From assembly GCA_019155185.1 (NCBI GenBank), contig CM032795.1, positions 21,211,795 through 21,275,794 on the forward strand: 64,000 nt of DNA, in the 5' to 3' direction. The number at the start of each line of letters is the position of its first letter. Within the stretch, counting starts at the first letter, position 1. The stretch is from Beaufortia kweichowensis (Eukaryota; Chordata; Actinopteri; Cypriniformes; Gastromyzontidae). Both the position numbers and the translations under genes were made by a program. The notes under the pieces are model-generated. The model ran no database searches, was not told the DNA's origin, and was given only the letters and a program-made list of their open reading frames with translations. Positions 1-14,300 of the stretch are shown piece by piece.

Positions 1-3000
1 GAAGAAAATTTGGTCCAAAACCATGTTTGGAAGAAGTGCCAAAACTTTCTTTACCAAAGAAAAGCTGTGGACTGCATTCATTGCTTTATTGATTCAAATT
101 TCGAGTAGAAACTCTTTTGTTCGAACACATTCTGAACCACATTCAGATCTCTTTCTGTAGCGTGTAGATCTGGATACTCAAAACTGATGTTTCATAAAGC
201 TGTCCATTGTGGTGGATTTACTTTGAGATGAATTTAATCCTTTAATCTAATTAAAGCTTACGTTGACTTAAAAAAGCACTTAGACTTTTTATCTTCAAAT
301 CTAGATTGCTCTTTAGAAGTCATCTGTACTTCGTTGTATTGAGATTTAGCTGTCAGATAATTTTTGTGACAGTCTTTCCATTGACCATCTCATTGGTCTG
401 TCTGCTTTTATGTGGGATTATGGATTTAACATCTTTTCCACTTTCCGTCAGTCTTTTACAAAGTTAAACTTCAATGTTGTCAGTCTTTCTACAGAACCTA
501 AATGTGTAAAAAAAGGGTGCTATAAAAAGGGTTGTATTGTATATCATTTAGCTTTTTCTCTGCTGTAAATCATCTATCATTTTGACATAATAAGATTGTA
601 TTGTTCAAAGATGAAAATCTTAATATTTAGGCATTTCAGGTCAGTTTGTTTTATTTGTAAAGATTTTGTAGTATTGGGAACGATTTCAAATTCCGGATTG
701 AAAATAGAAGTGTGCTTCATCTTTTCTGATCTTTCAGTGATCTTATTTGTGTGGATGTGTGTCCCTGCACGTATATGTCCATGTGTGTGTTTTTGTGCGT
801 GTATTTGTGCGTGTGTGGATGTGTCCGTGTGTGTGTGGATGTGTCCGTGTGTCCGTGTGTGTGTCCGTGTGTGTGTCCGTGTCCGTGTGTGTCCGTGTGT
901 TTATTTGTGCGTGGATGTGTCCGTGTGTGTGGATGTGTCCGTGTGTGTGTCCGTGTGTTTATTTGTGCGTGTGTGTGGATGTGTGCGTGCATGAGCTTGT
1001 CCGTGTGTGTGTGTGTCTTGGCCTCTAGATCCTCGCTCGGTTTCTATGGTTCAGCTTGCTTCATCTAAAACAGCACCATAAAACTTCTTATGTAGTCATA
1101 AATGGATGTGTCAGCTCACATGTTGGAAAGGTTTGTGTCCGTGTGAAGTGATGTATGATCAGACTGACGGCACTGTCTGAAGATGAAGGAGATTTCCTCC
1201 TCTTCTGCAATAATTTTTCCATCAGTACCAGAGAGATTTAGTCTTGTATGTCCATATCATTGATATGTTCCGCTTTAAGGTCAAGATTTAAATTCATTGA
1301 CTTCTCTATTTGAACTTGATATGGGTTTACTTATCAAATCAATCCGATCTACTATTTTTGCCTAAAAATCCTATTATGTTGATAGATGGACCATAACACA
1401 CACATGCACACACATATGTTTGTGTGTGTTTGTTTGTGTCTGTGTAAATATGTGTAATGATGTATACATCTCTGCATCTGTTGTGGTTTAAGTGTAAAGT
1501 ACCTCAGACTAAAGTCTTGAGATGTTTTCTTGCCCTAGATCTATGCTTCTTTAAGCACAGTTTTCTGCAGCAGTCAGTGGAATTTCAAATGTGTCTATTT
1601 TCTCTCATCATGTGGTATTTAACTACATGATTTCAAGCATTATGCCCCAGAGGCTTGTAAACCAATGAGATCGCAGCTTCCATGAGCTCATGCTGGAGTC
1701 ATGATTAACCAGCCACATGTATGGAAAGGAGGCGTGTCCTCCATATTCCCACTTCGGCTGTATATTTTTTGTGTTTATATTCTGGAGCAACTTGGGTGGG
1801 CAGATGTACAATACAAATGATTTAATCCTTTTGGGTAAAGGATGTGAGAATTTATGATGTTTAAAATCATTAGAAAGTCACTAAGAGAATGCAGAGAAAG
1901 CAGCACACAGTTGTATTGACATATTGTGTAAAATTGACACTGTTAGATTATTACATCAGGTCTTTGTCCTTTTTTTAAACACATTATTAAAGATTTTATA
2001 TGCATGTTGCTTTATTTGCTTTGAGCATTTGTTTTTTTTGTCAAATAATGTTTTCTCTATTTTGAATCTTATACCTCATTCACATTTGATGTTAATCAGG
2101 GTTATTAAAAGCAAATATTGTGCAAACATATCACTTCCAACCATTACTTTATATGCAATTCATCAATAGGAACAGTAAGTTTAGCGGGAACAGGATTGTC
2201 TCATGAAGAGATTGACCTGGATATTTCAGAAAAATAAATGAGGTGCCAACCTCAAATGTGTGCGTATTTGTTAAGTATGTAGGCCAGTTCAGATGTCGGG
2301 CATAGTCGCTAAAGATTGTCTAAAATTGTATAACAGTTGGTCCCTTGTCATGACAAATTATTTCCACTGTCACACAGAACATTTAGCAGTATGTGTGTAT
2401 TTGACAGCAGAGCGGGTTGGTTTGCTCATTTGCTAAAAGCCTTTTTGGTTAACGTGTTGAGAGCGGGTTTCACCAGCTGTACTTTTCTCTTGAAATGAAT
2501 TTGAAATCTGTGTTTGGGGTATCAGTCGTGTACCTCCACTATACAACAGCTGCTTCCAGTTCAGAACCAACAGCTGAATGTATCGGTGAGAAAAGAAAGA
2601 GATCGACAGAGTTTCCTAAACAAGATTGATTCGGATATACTTTTGGAAAAATAAATCGGCTTCCAAGTTTACACTTTCTCATGGGTTTATTCGTTTTAAC
2701 AGCTCAGCCTGGTGTTCTCTCTTGAGACTTTGTCTCAGTGTAATCCAGCGATTGTTCAGATGTGTTTGCTATCAGAAACATGCTGTTTATGTGTCACGTT
2801 GTATTGAGCATGTTCTCTATCTCTGCAGCTGATTCTGCCAATGATAGTCTAATACAGTGTAGTGTTGAGCCAACTGATCCATTTCAGCAGTGTGATTTGA
2901 AATGTTTAGTTTAATATTGATTTAGCAGTTCCTTTTGTCAAAATTAGTTGTGGATATTTATAACATCACTTTCATTATTTTGTTTTCAGTTAAAATGCTC

Positions 3001-3441
3001 ATTCAAGATGATGCCAACAAACAGAGATAAATGTTGGGCAATATCTTTGAGAATAAGTAGCCTTCATAAAGTTATTTCATTCTGTATTTTGATGATATGG
3101 ATAGGATATCTGGGATTTAGGTATTTTCTGTTTAAAGAAAGGCAAATAAAGCAGCAGTCACGATCTGGTGCCTTCATATAATATTTCTACCTTTAATTTA
3201 TGACGAGTGTCATTCGCACAAGCGATTATTACTTTGTTTCCATTTCTTAGAAATCATGTAGAATCATTGTGAATTAACCTTAAGTATGTTTTTAGTTGTA
3301 TCAGGTTAAATGTGCTTCATTTTGATGATAACATCTTAATTAATTCGATCAAGAAAAATCGTCTCTAAATAAAATACTTTCCAAAGTAGTGTTACTTCTC
3401 CTGTATGTGAACAGATTTTGTGCTTTTCTGTGTTTCGTCAG
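1..3441. other. ralgps1 intron, no gene seen
   Basis: This precedes the first recognisable ralgps1 exon and ends in a pyrimidine-rich acceptor at 3440-3441. No earlier RasGEF exon was found here, so those exons lie left of the window. The only structured content is the GT-rich minisatellite at about 745-1010. The open frames across that minisatellite are repeat artefacts. Confidence 0.6.
745..1010. repeat. GT-rich minisatellite (GTGTGGATGTGTCC type)
   Basis: Irregular repeats are built from GTGTGTGGATGTGTCCGTG and GTGTGTCCGTGTG units, with a repeated GTGTTTATTTGTGCGTG variant. Both strands are open by composition alone (Cys/Val on +, His/Thr on -), so the apparent ORFs are not genes. Confidence 0.85.
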
Positions 3442-6400
3442 CTGATCAGCAGAAAAGACAAGGCCACGTTTGAGAAGCTGGACTTCCTGACATCTAAAGA
3501 GGAGAACTACGTCAGAATGAGAGAGTACATCAGATCGCTCAAGATGGTTCCCTGCATCCCTTACCTCGGTGAGTCTTCATACACTTCTCTCGCACTCCTT
3601 CAGTCGTCTCTGAAAAACTCTAAAGATCCCGTACACTCTTGTACTCATAATTTGATTAAATTACCAAAAGTGACAACATATGGTGTTTTTTAAACAAAGT
3701 TGGTTTCAAGACTGGAAATAAACAGTTTCCAGGAACAGTTTTTTTACGAAGATCAGGGTTCATGGTTAATTGATTCATCAAGACTTCAGAGTTTCCTGTA
3801 TTATCCCTGTAGTTTTGGCTGGTTTTAACTGCTGTCCACTTTTGGTGTGGCTGGTCTAGAGCGGTCTTGCCTTTCTTTGAAGTGTTCATCTAAAAGGGCT
3901 TTAGTTAATGTCAGCAACTATCATGGTGTTTTGAGCTTTTTTCCAGCAGGGCTGTACTGGAAAGTCATAGAAATTGCTATAGTGAATTCAGTTTTTTCCA
4001 ATTTTCATCTTAATCAAATGAATAAGATTGCCTGATAAAGTCGGAGGAATAGAAATGTAAAACCCTGTTATTGTAAAGTTGCCTGCGTTAGAGAATATCG
4101 TGGCATAACGGTATCACGCAAAGATGCATGGTTTGAATGTTTTTATTATGCTATCATATTTGGAATAAGATTATTGAATCGCTGCCTGACGTTCGAATGC
4201 AAATCATGATTTGTGTGTTATTGTTTAGACATTTTTCACTTTGTGAACGCCCTAGTTCCCCACACTAAACCTCGAACCCCTACACGCAGCTGAAGTGGGA
4301 CGTAAGGTTTTCATTACCACACTGATTTTCAGTAAGTCCTGGAGACTCAACAGTAAATTGATTCCAAACCCTCTCACTCTTCACGCTGATGTCCGTGAAC
4401 GGGGATTGTTGGAAACTATGCCTCATATTCTTTAACCTTTAGTCACTGACAGCCACTGATTCGGATTTAACTGAGAACACGCAGGGATGGCACAAGAGCC
4501 TGTGCCATGTTAGACGCCCCATCACACGAGATTTGATTTGGCCGCTACGGTCCAGATCGAGTTAGGCATGCTGTTTTCTTCACGATCGTCTGAGAAGTCA
4601 TGTTGCCAAGAACATTCTGATAACATTTGAACAGAGCGTGTTCATATTTTTGCAGTTTTGTTATTAGCATCATATGTTGGCCAGACATGAAGTTTGTATT
4701 TTAGATTAGGATAAATAATTACATGTTTAGTATGTGAACTTAAAGGACTTTAAAGGACCTTTGTGGGTTTATTTTGTCTTTGTGGGTTTTACATTGTGTT
4801 TTGTCTGTTAAATGTCCTGTTGAGTTGTGTAACAGTCTGTTGTGTCTGATCTTTGTAACTTGTCATTTACAGTTAGTATGCATGTGTATGTTGGACTATC
4901 TATTAGCAGTAATTACGGACAGAATCGGTTTCCTACAATGATTATATTACAGTGTGAACTCACATGAACTACATCATAGTGTAGTTGAGATAATTCAGTT
5001 CATAATTCAATTTATTAAATGTTGTTTGTTTACCCATTTTTGTATTCTTGTGGCACAAAAACAAGGTAGAAAAACAGGCGAAGCATCATTTAACATTTCT
5101 AATGGAAGTCTTTTGCTTTTCTTCTTGTTGTAAAAGCTGCAAAACTTCCTCTTTTTGTCAGTGGAGTAGTATCTTGTTATGTGAAGGATAGACTTTTATT
5201 ATTATTTAGATTATTGTCTTTACCAGTTATTCATAATACAATTTTTTAGATAAAAAGCTTTTTATTCATGATGAAGTTGGAAGAAAATGGAGCTCCATCT
5301 GGTCCCTTGGAGCCTTTTGTAGTGCTTACTGAAATGTAAGGTTTACTTCACAGTATTTCTCTTAGATCACGTCTAGATCTTAAGCGTTTCTATCACATAC
5401 CGACACTGTAAAGCATGCAGGCCTGGACTTCATAACCCAGTCTAATAAATGATTGAATTTTTTAGCAGTTGCTCATAATCTGCATGACACAATAGCTGTA
5501 CATAATTTATTGGAAAATTTCGGTACACAACACAACAACGTTTTGCATTACAAATACACTCACACTTTGTTTCTATGTACAAGGAGACCATATTAAAATC
5601 ATTCCTGGACATACAAATGTTAAATAGCTAAAAAAAAAAAAAAAAACTGAAGACAAACATGTTTTCTACTTTTCAATGCCTCTCAAATGTCTCGCATTTG
5701 AGATTAAACCAATTTGCTTCTTGAATTTGCTCTTTAACGTAGCATGCAAGTAGCTCAGGTCATTTTCCCTTTATGTATTGATATATCAATGTACATTTTT
5801 ATCTCTATGCAGTTTGCAGTGAATGTATGGTCCCAGGATTTGGAGTCTTACTTCAGATGTCTGATGTCTTTCTCCTCTGTCGTCACATGTAGCTAAATGA
5901 CATTCACACTAATGTTAATAAAATCGCTGGTAGTCACTGTGTGATTGGTTGGCAGCAGATCACATGACCTCTGCCCTCTGTTGCCTTTATTTACCAACTT
6001 GCATGAAAAATAATTGTCTTCCCATCACTTTATCATTGCAGACTGCTGTCTGTGTAAATGTCTCTGAAGATTTTAGACACACTTAGAATGAAATGTATTG
6101 TTTAGTTTCTGTAGAGATCTTGTAGCCCAGGTGTGACAGAAGATCCTTGTGACCTCTCCTGTTATGAGGAGCCTGCGTGGCCAGATCTGTTTGACTTAAA
6201 GCAAAGTCTGGATGCCACGAGGATGATTTCAGGAGTCAAGTTGTGTGAGAAGAAAGTCATTGCACTTTTGTAGTTTGGTACATATTATGAAATCATAAGA
6301 GTTGTAAACTAGGTAAACATTTAACAAACAATTAAACATAAAACCAAAAAATTGCACTTTATAACTCTTGCTCGACTTGCTCCACATGATGTTTCTAATG

Positions 6401-9400
6401 GAAAGTGTTCGGGTTCGGGCGGATCATCATCGTGACCTTTTTTAGGGAGTACGACCCCCCGCGAAACTCCGCCCAGTAAACTCCGTCCTGATAGCGACTG
6501 CGGTAATGGCCACCCCGGTACCATACGCCGTTCAGGTTAGAATGTGCACAAGCGTTGTACCACCAGCCACCCTTCTGATAGTGAGCACAGTTTCCTGTGA
6601 AAGATGAAATATGAGGTTTAAATAAGCGAATGCTATAGTGATTCTGTGATGATGTACATTCAGACACTGTTGTCATTGATACCTGTGTACGCGTCATGAT
6701 CTCTATCCAGGGTGGTGAACTGTTTCCCGTTGTGCCAAGTGAGAGAATCTCCAGCGTTGCCGTGGTAACGTCCCACCCTCAGCTTGTAGAAGTCCGCCTC
6801 CGGCTCGATGCGGAAACTGGCGTATTCGGCGAACGTCTTTCTGCCGGACCAATCCTCGAGGGTCACCAGAAGCTTGTAGTTTCCTTGGTTGGTCAGCCAG
6901 TAGATATTCTCCAAACCAAGCCAGTATTCACCATCAATGTTGCCAAACCCTTGCTAAGATAGAAAAGACATTGTAGGTTTGATCCCAGGGAACACAAAGA
7001 AATCCACAGACACACATCTGCCCGTACTGTGTTGCTTTTGCATTAGACGTCATTATTCATTGAGAGGAAGTTTAGTTTGGCCAAAGTCTCTAAAACACCT
7101 GTGAATGTGTTTAACAAGCTGTCGGCAGATAGCCATTACACATTTCAACACCTTGTGTTAAATTAGAAAGCAAGAATTATTCAAACATGATAAATCACCC
7201 GCTGAGGCTTTTCACTTTACGCTCGTAGCCTAAAGGATGTTCATAGAGAAACACTGATTATCTAAACTGATCAGTCTCTCAGCAATAAATGAGTAAATAA
7301 AAACAGAAGTTATTTTTGGGATGAACTAATCAGGTCCGTTTCATAAATTGTCATATTTATTATTTCATAAATTGTCTGCATCTAAAATATTATTATATCA
7401 TTTTCATTCTTGGTCACTTTATTATTTTCCAAAATGTTGGCAGGCCGACAAATAAACATGATGGTTAAAAAGTTTCTCCCTAAGACGCCTGACTTTAGTT
7501 CTGCGTCTGATGTGATCTGTCAAGGGCTTTTGTCAGGCAATATTTTTGTGAGTGTGCAAAGCAGATCTGTGGAAAAGCTCTGTTGCTTGTTTGAAAACCT
7601 TTTCCAGCTTGTATAACCACTAATTCCTAAAGGCATTTGAGAGTGATGTTCTGTGTGACTTCACAGCCCGCAAGAAGCCATCGTTTACTAAGAGACTGAT
7701 TAGTTTAGACACTTTGACAGATGCACAAATTTATCTGTGTGCATCATTACTTTAACTAAAAAAGTTTCTGCTATCATCCAGTGATGGAGATTCAAAGTCA
7801 GTTTTAAAGTAAATTCAGTAAAGCAACACAAACAGCCCTCAGACCTTATATGTCTCCCAGTTTCTGAAGAAGTTGACGGATCCGTCCATGCGTCTCTGGA
7901 TGACCGTCCAGCCGCCGGGATCGTGGCTCTGTTCACACCAGACCTGCATTAGTTTGTTGATGTTTTCTGGCTTCACCAGATACATGCCGCTGTTAGTATG
8001 GCCTTCCTCCAGAGCCTGCAGGCAGTCTTTAAACGGTCCTGTTGTGCAAACAGACAACATGTTCAATACTGAAACACAGTTATAGAGAAAGACTTTCGAC
8101 CATTATGATTTTATGTTGTTCTTTATAGTTTTTATAAGCGCTTTGACCTATAATCATTTTACTAAATGCCTGCGTCACTTCTGCAAAAGCAAAATCTGTG
8201 TTTTATTCTCTAACCTCATACAGATCAGACACTATCATGAGTATATCAATGAAGTCATTGTCTGATTTTTAGTGTTAACACACCTTCTGTCTCTCTTTGC
8301 TGAAGCAAGAACTGTTTGTCTGGTGCCTTTACTGAAATAACTTTAAAAAGATGTTTGTGTACATTTTTATCTAATTATGATACTAGTAATTGATCAGATA
8401 ATGGGGTAGAATTAAAGCAAATATGTTAAATAAAGCAATAAGCCCCAAGAAGGCATAATTTACAGTTACTGTAATACACAACTGCACTATATAATTTAAG
8501 GTGATTTGACGACGCAGAGCAATTACAAAAAAAATTAATGATATTGATGATTAATTCTTTCTACAGAAATGATTTAACAAAGTGGTTGCCAGGCAACACA
8601 AACTCGGCAACAAACACAGATGCAGTGATGTAGTAATATTGAGGTAATGAGGTCACAGGTGTGTGTTTTAGTCATTTACAACACCTGTTGAGAAGTGATG
8701 CTGAACAGTACCGCTACAGTATGACAGATTTTATTCAGAACCTTTAGATGCTGCGTATGTTTCTGGCACGGCTGTTTGCCTATCCAGGCGAAGAAAATTG
8801 CAAAAGAGGATCTTATTAAGAAGACAAGACCTCCTAGAGGATCTTGTGCGCCCACAGCAGAGCTGATTTTCTTTTGTTTTCCACCAGTACTGTGAACAAT
8901 CATTTGATCAGTTTTTCTTTCAGTCTTTCTTTATTGTGCTTGTCATGCCATAACTGTATTCAGATGAATCCGTACAGTAAGAGACATTCTCTCGCTCGCA
9001 GGTTTATGCTAAACTGCATTTAAATGTAGACTGGTTGGTGTGACGAAGCGGCTGAATGTGTTTTGGCTTTAGTGAGAAGATTTGAAAACCGCTAAACCAC
9101 CACTAAAAATAAGAAAACAATGTTTACAGTATAAAAACAAGCTTGCCAGCTTTAATAATCTGTTTTTGGTTCAACAAATCTGTTTTTGGTTGACACTAGC
9201 CGACTGTTGTGAGTGCTTACTGTGATATTAACTCTTACCTTTAAGATCGTCATAATGATTGTTAATAGATTTGTTTCTTCTAATTACTAAACGTCTTGAA
9301 TGTTATGGTCAATAAAATAGTCAGGTCACGCTTGTCCTTACCGACCTCATACCATTAGGCTTTGTTCATGGACAGACTTATGCAATCACCACTGCCTGGA

Positions 9401-10982
9401 GATCTTGTTTTCTCATCTGGCCTTAAGCCACGAGTTTCCAGCGCAATGTTGTTTTCATTATGACGCCATGCTCTCTGCACAATGTGAGATTGCCCTTAGG
9501 AGATGGAAAATCATCTAGAAAATGAACGCGCAAGAAACCGGCTACCGAACGCCGTTTACACAATCCGTTCTGCCTCCGTAGTCCGAGTCGAATAAGTCTG
9601 CTAACAAGCTTTGGTCCAGGAGCAGAATCACACTTTTCCAGTGGCTTTTATTTTAGACAGGATACTTGTTATTGTTTCCATGTTGTTTTTCCTCTCAGGG
9701 AAGTTTGTCTGCCAAATATTTGAATGTTAATGGGTTTTTTTCCATTTGGGAGTTTAATGAGTTGGGTGGAAGATGCCTGGATGGGGGCTTCTGTTGGATT
9801 AAGACCACACTATTGGCCCACGAAAAAAGCCGTGAAAAAATACCAGTCCTTTACCAATAGGAGGTATCAATGAAAGTCAAATAACATTAAAATGAGACTT
9901 GGGGAATAGTCTGAGAGATAGAAAGATGTATCTGATAACTTCTTTAGCTCTTACTGGTTTAGCCCTGAAAGTCTATAACCTGGATGTAAACTGTTGACAT
10001 TCACCAGATTATTATGAAATATTAATGTGTGCAGATTTTTTAACAATACATTTTGTAAGCTTCTCTCTTAAATGAATCATATTTCATCATATCTTATTTT
10101 TCCCATTTTTCCCTTTAAAAAAAAAGTTGGAGTGTTTCAATCCATAGTTGAGTAAAATATGGTCAAACCCAACTTTTGGTTTTAATAAACCTAGAAAATA
10201 TTCATATTAGAAAACTGAAACAGGTTAGTTTAAGCCAACCTTTCAGTTTGTCCATATTTTACCCAACTATGGGATGAAATAACTTGGGAGATAAAGATTT
10301 TACTAAAACAGTCATGCACTTGGATATCATAAAATGCACTTATTGTCATTTTCAAAATCAATCTTCTTAAGCTCGCTGTAAAGTTTTAGACATGAATGTA
10401 TAAATAACTACTGTACAGTAATAGTTTTTTTAATAATAAGGATACAAAGAGTGATTTTCAGTTCAGTGATGCACACAGCAGTAGCAATATTAGTTTAGTT
10501 CTTACAGCTGCAGAATAAGATGTTTATTAGAATTGAGCGGTCCATTGACGTGTTTATTTTGTTAAGTTTGTTGGAGTCTGATATACAGTGAAGTAGTGCA
10601 GCAGTATGTAAGTGTTTGGTGCGGCCGGAAATCTTTTCTAATAACTACCAGAGACACAATTTAATAGTATGTTGTAAAGAAAACAGAGCTAAATTGATTC
10701 TTTGTACTTCTTCAGAGTTCATGCTTGTTAAAGAATGTTTGTGTGCTTAGAGATTTCAGAGATATAAGGACATTCAAAGAACGTGTGTGTACAGGTGTTG
10801 GTGTGTGACGTTTGTTTGTGTGCATGTGTGTGTCTGTGCATTTGTGCATGCGTGCACATGTATCTGTGTATGTGCATTTGTGTATGCATGTGCATTTGTG
10901 TTTTTGTATGTATGTGCATTTGTGTGTCTGTGTGTTGATGTGCATTTTTGTGTGTGTGTCTGTGTTGATGTGCACTTGTGTG

Positions 10983-11013
<31 letters not shown>

Positions 11014-11154
11014 GCGTGCGTGTGTGTGTGTGTTGATGTGCGTGTGTGTTGATGTGCATTTGTGTGTGTGTCTGTGTGTTGATGTGCATTTGTGTGTGTG
11101 TTGATGTGCATTTGTGTGGGTGTTGATGTGCATTTGTGTGTGTGTTGATGTGCA

Positions 11155-11186
<32 letters not shown>

Positions 11187-11216
11187 GATGTGCATTTGTG
11201 TGTGTGTTGATGTGCA

Positions 11217-11249
<33 letters not shown>

Positions 11250-11255
11250 TGTGCA

Positions 11256-11341
<86 letters not shown>

Positions 11342-14300
11342 GATGTGCATTTGTGTGTGTGTGTCTGTGTGTTGATGTGCATTTGTGTGTGTTTGCATGT
11401 GTGTTGATGTGCATTTGTGTGTGTGTGTTGATGTGCATTTGTGTGTGTGTGTCTGTATGTGTCTGTGCTTTTATGTGTGTGTATGGGCATTTGTTTGTGT
11501 GCACATGTGCCTGTGTGTATGTGCATTTGTATTTGTATGTGTTTGTGTGTAAATTCTCACTTATGTTTCAGTTAACATATGGAAATACACTCTGCGGCCG
11601 ACTTAACAAAACGGCTCTTAACTGAACCCTATAAATCAAACCACTAATTTGTGTTTCAGATTTCTGTTCTCTCTCGTACAGCCTCACTGAATGGTTTCTG
11701 GAGTCCCTCCGTTAAGGTGCAGAACTGTTTCTCAAAGAGTTTTCCTTCATAGATTAATGTGCTCTCAGTTCAGAAGAAATGTTGTCGTATGATTGTGTTG
11801 TAATGGGCTGAAGGCCAGACGTCCCTGGAGAGATCAGCCCCGGCGGCAGGGAAATCCATGTGTCTTCATGTTACTTGTACTGGATGATGTTTGAGTGTTT
11901 TATTTGGAAGCACAGAGCCTGATCTAACCAGACGGCATGAATACATCATACACAGATTATTTATGAATCACAGGATGTGTAAGACAATTAAGTGGGAGAT
12001 CCAGTGCTGCACACTGTTCTTCATTAGCCACGCCTGCCAATCCTGTGTTTAATGTCTTCCTAAGTCTTAAAGTCTAAAGCCTTAAAGGTCAGACCACATT
12101 ATGCTTTTCTATAAAAGAAACAAACTTTTTTGGTACCTTGTACAGTGCTATAAATATAGATGGAAATTCTTGTTTCAATAAAGGTCCAGGTTTGTTAAGC
12201 ATTATGATTTTAGGATGTGAAGAGTAAGAACATATATTTTACAGATATGATGAACAAAAATAATACTGTGTACCTTTTTCTATTTAATATGTATGACTGT
12301 GTCTGTTTAATCCTATTGGTCTAGATGCCAACATGTGACCAATGTCAATATATATGTATATAATAATATTTGAATGTTTTTTTTTTCTATTCTACTTTTA
12401 CTGCTTCCAGACATTCTCTTGTCAGCTTTCTTAATTTCTTTCTTAATTTTACCTTAATGTTAATATTCAGTTTCATCTTTTAGTTACAGATCAATTTAGT
12501 TTTTATTAATTTACATACAGGAGGTTTAGTTAAACAAAATATGTCTTCTATTTCATTTCTTTAAAATACCTGATACTTTCATATTGTAATTTCAGTATCG
12601 TGTTGTTAGATCCCTGCAGTACAGGTTTGAAAAGACTCACCTGATGGTTTATCTGTTGAGAAGCTGTAGGTTCCCTCCGGCTCTGTCGGTAAAGTTGGTG
12701 GTATTGCTTTAGAGTTTTGGTCACTTTGGATCTCATTGGTCATTTGGTGGTTGTGTCTGTTGTAAGGGGGCGGGTGGAAGGGTCTCACGGCTGGGGCGTG
12801 TTGAACTGGAGGAGGTGGTGGTCTCTGTTGTGGTGGTTGGGGCGGCTGTGGCAGGATCACAGGGGGTTGGTAAGGTCGCGTCTGTCGGACACCGCCGCCA
12901 CCGCCTCCACCAACGAACCCTCCTCTTCGGCAATGCTCCTCCAGCTGCACGATCAGGGCGCTCTGGTTGCTGGCGAGAGACGCCAAATGCTGATATTTGT
13001 GTTCCAGGTCACGGTACCGCGCGGTCAGCTGCTGCATCTCGGCCGTGTGATTGAGCACGCGGTTCTCCAGCTGAGAAACCTCCAGAGCGTTGTCCCTCTT
13101 GCGGATAATCTCATGCAGCAGCTGCATGTAGAGCTGCGTCACGCGGGAGTTCATGTTGCGCGACTCCTTGCGCAGCAGCTTGACTTCGTTGACCACGCCG
13201 CCGTCCACCTCCACCAGCTGCTGCAGCGTCTCGATCTGACGTCTCTGCTTGTGCAGCTCTCCGTTCAGCAGTTCCAGCTCCTGCTTGTTCACGCGGTTCT
13301 CCAGCAGGGCTTCCGGTTCTTTAGAGTTCACGCAAATAGCACCTGTGGTCTTCTGCTGAGGCACGATGAAGGTGTAGGAGCATTTGTCCGCCTCGGGGGA
13401 CTCAGCCGAGCGTTTGGGCCGACCAGCGTACATGAACTCTTTTTCAAGTATGTCATCTTTGCTTTCAAACTCCTGAGCAAACCCGAGCAGAGCCGAGTCG
13501 GGGTGAGACAGGGTGAGGGTCAGCAGGGTCAACAGTAAACCATGTACAGCCATGACGTTTCCCTCTGAAAAGAATCAGACAGTTGTTAATTTAAACACTA
13601 TGTAGATCAACTGTGGTCTGGGTTTTTTAAGGGTTCGTTTTGTAGGTTGATCATCTGCAGGTAGTAATTTTGCAGGTGCATACTGTATATAATTGTTAAA
13701 AAGTCTGTTTCTTTCCTTAATATCGCATCGTTTCATCGAGCACCTGGAAAGAGTCCAGCCGTGTTTGACTGAGTCATACATTTACACCCCACGACTGGAA
13801 TGTGCTAAATTACAGATGGGAAAATCTGTCGCACTGTGTGCCTGGTGTGCTTGTGTTGTGTGTACTGTATGTCTCCATAGCAACGGACTGAGCGGTCCAT
13901 GTTTCTCATTGTGTTCACTGGTGTGTAATGGGTCTCCACCACCTCACACACGCACACACACACACTTAGTAGAGAACTTGACAGCTGCAGTGGTCATTTA
14001 CAATAACTGTACCATGGTTTTACATGGAAAATCTATATTACTGTGTGTTTTGGCAATTGTACATTTAGCACGATTCATATCTTAGTATAGAATAGAATTG
14101 CTATAATTTACTTTATCCATATTCATGGTTGTGTATGTTGTTAATATTGTTGTAGTTTATATATTCTTTTAAGCAACACAGTCTGACGTCACAAGTATTG
14201 TTTCTGCTTAATCTCATGCAAAAAAACAAGATGTTTAATATCTGAATCACTGTTTCTTGTGGTTTGGACTGAACGTACAAACAAACATTCTTAGCCTTGA

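Larger units (their letters stand above)
8039..12640. other. angptl2 intron 1 region
   Basis: No further coding exon is visible. The intron contains a hairpin MITE-like repeat (about 10133-10288) and a long GT minisatellite (about 10790-11560). A slightly GC-richer non-repetitive stretch at about 9420-9620 could be regulatory, but no motif proves it. Confidence 0.5.

Noticed and set aside
596..1068. Cys/Val-rich plus-strand and His/Thr-rich minus-strand frames
   Set aside because: Products of the GT-rich minisatellite at 745-1010.
10712..11526. Three minus-strand open frames of 228-258 codons made of His/Thr repeats
   Set aside because: They arise from a GT/AC minisatellite that is open in all three frames, with no splice context or non-repeat coding signature.
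12717..13538. 273-codon plus-strand frame opposite the angptl2 first coding exon
   Set aside because: It is the GC-rich antisense shadow of a clear ANGPTL2 exon; only the minus-strand frame matches a family.
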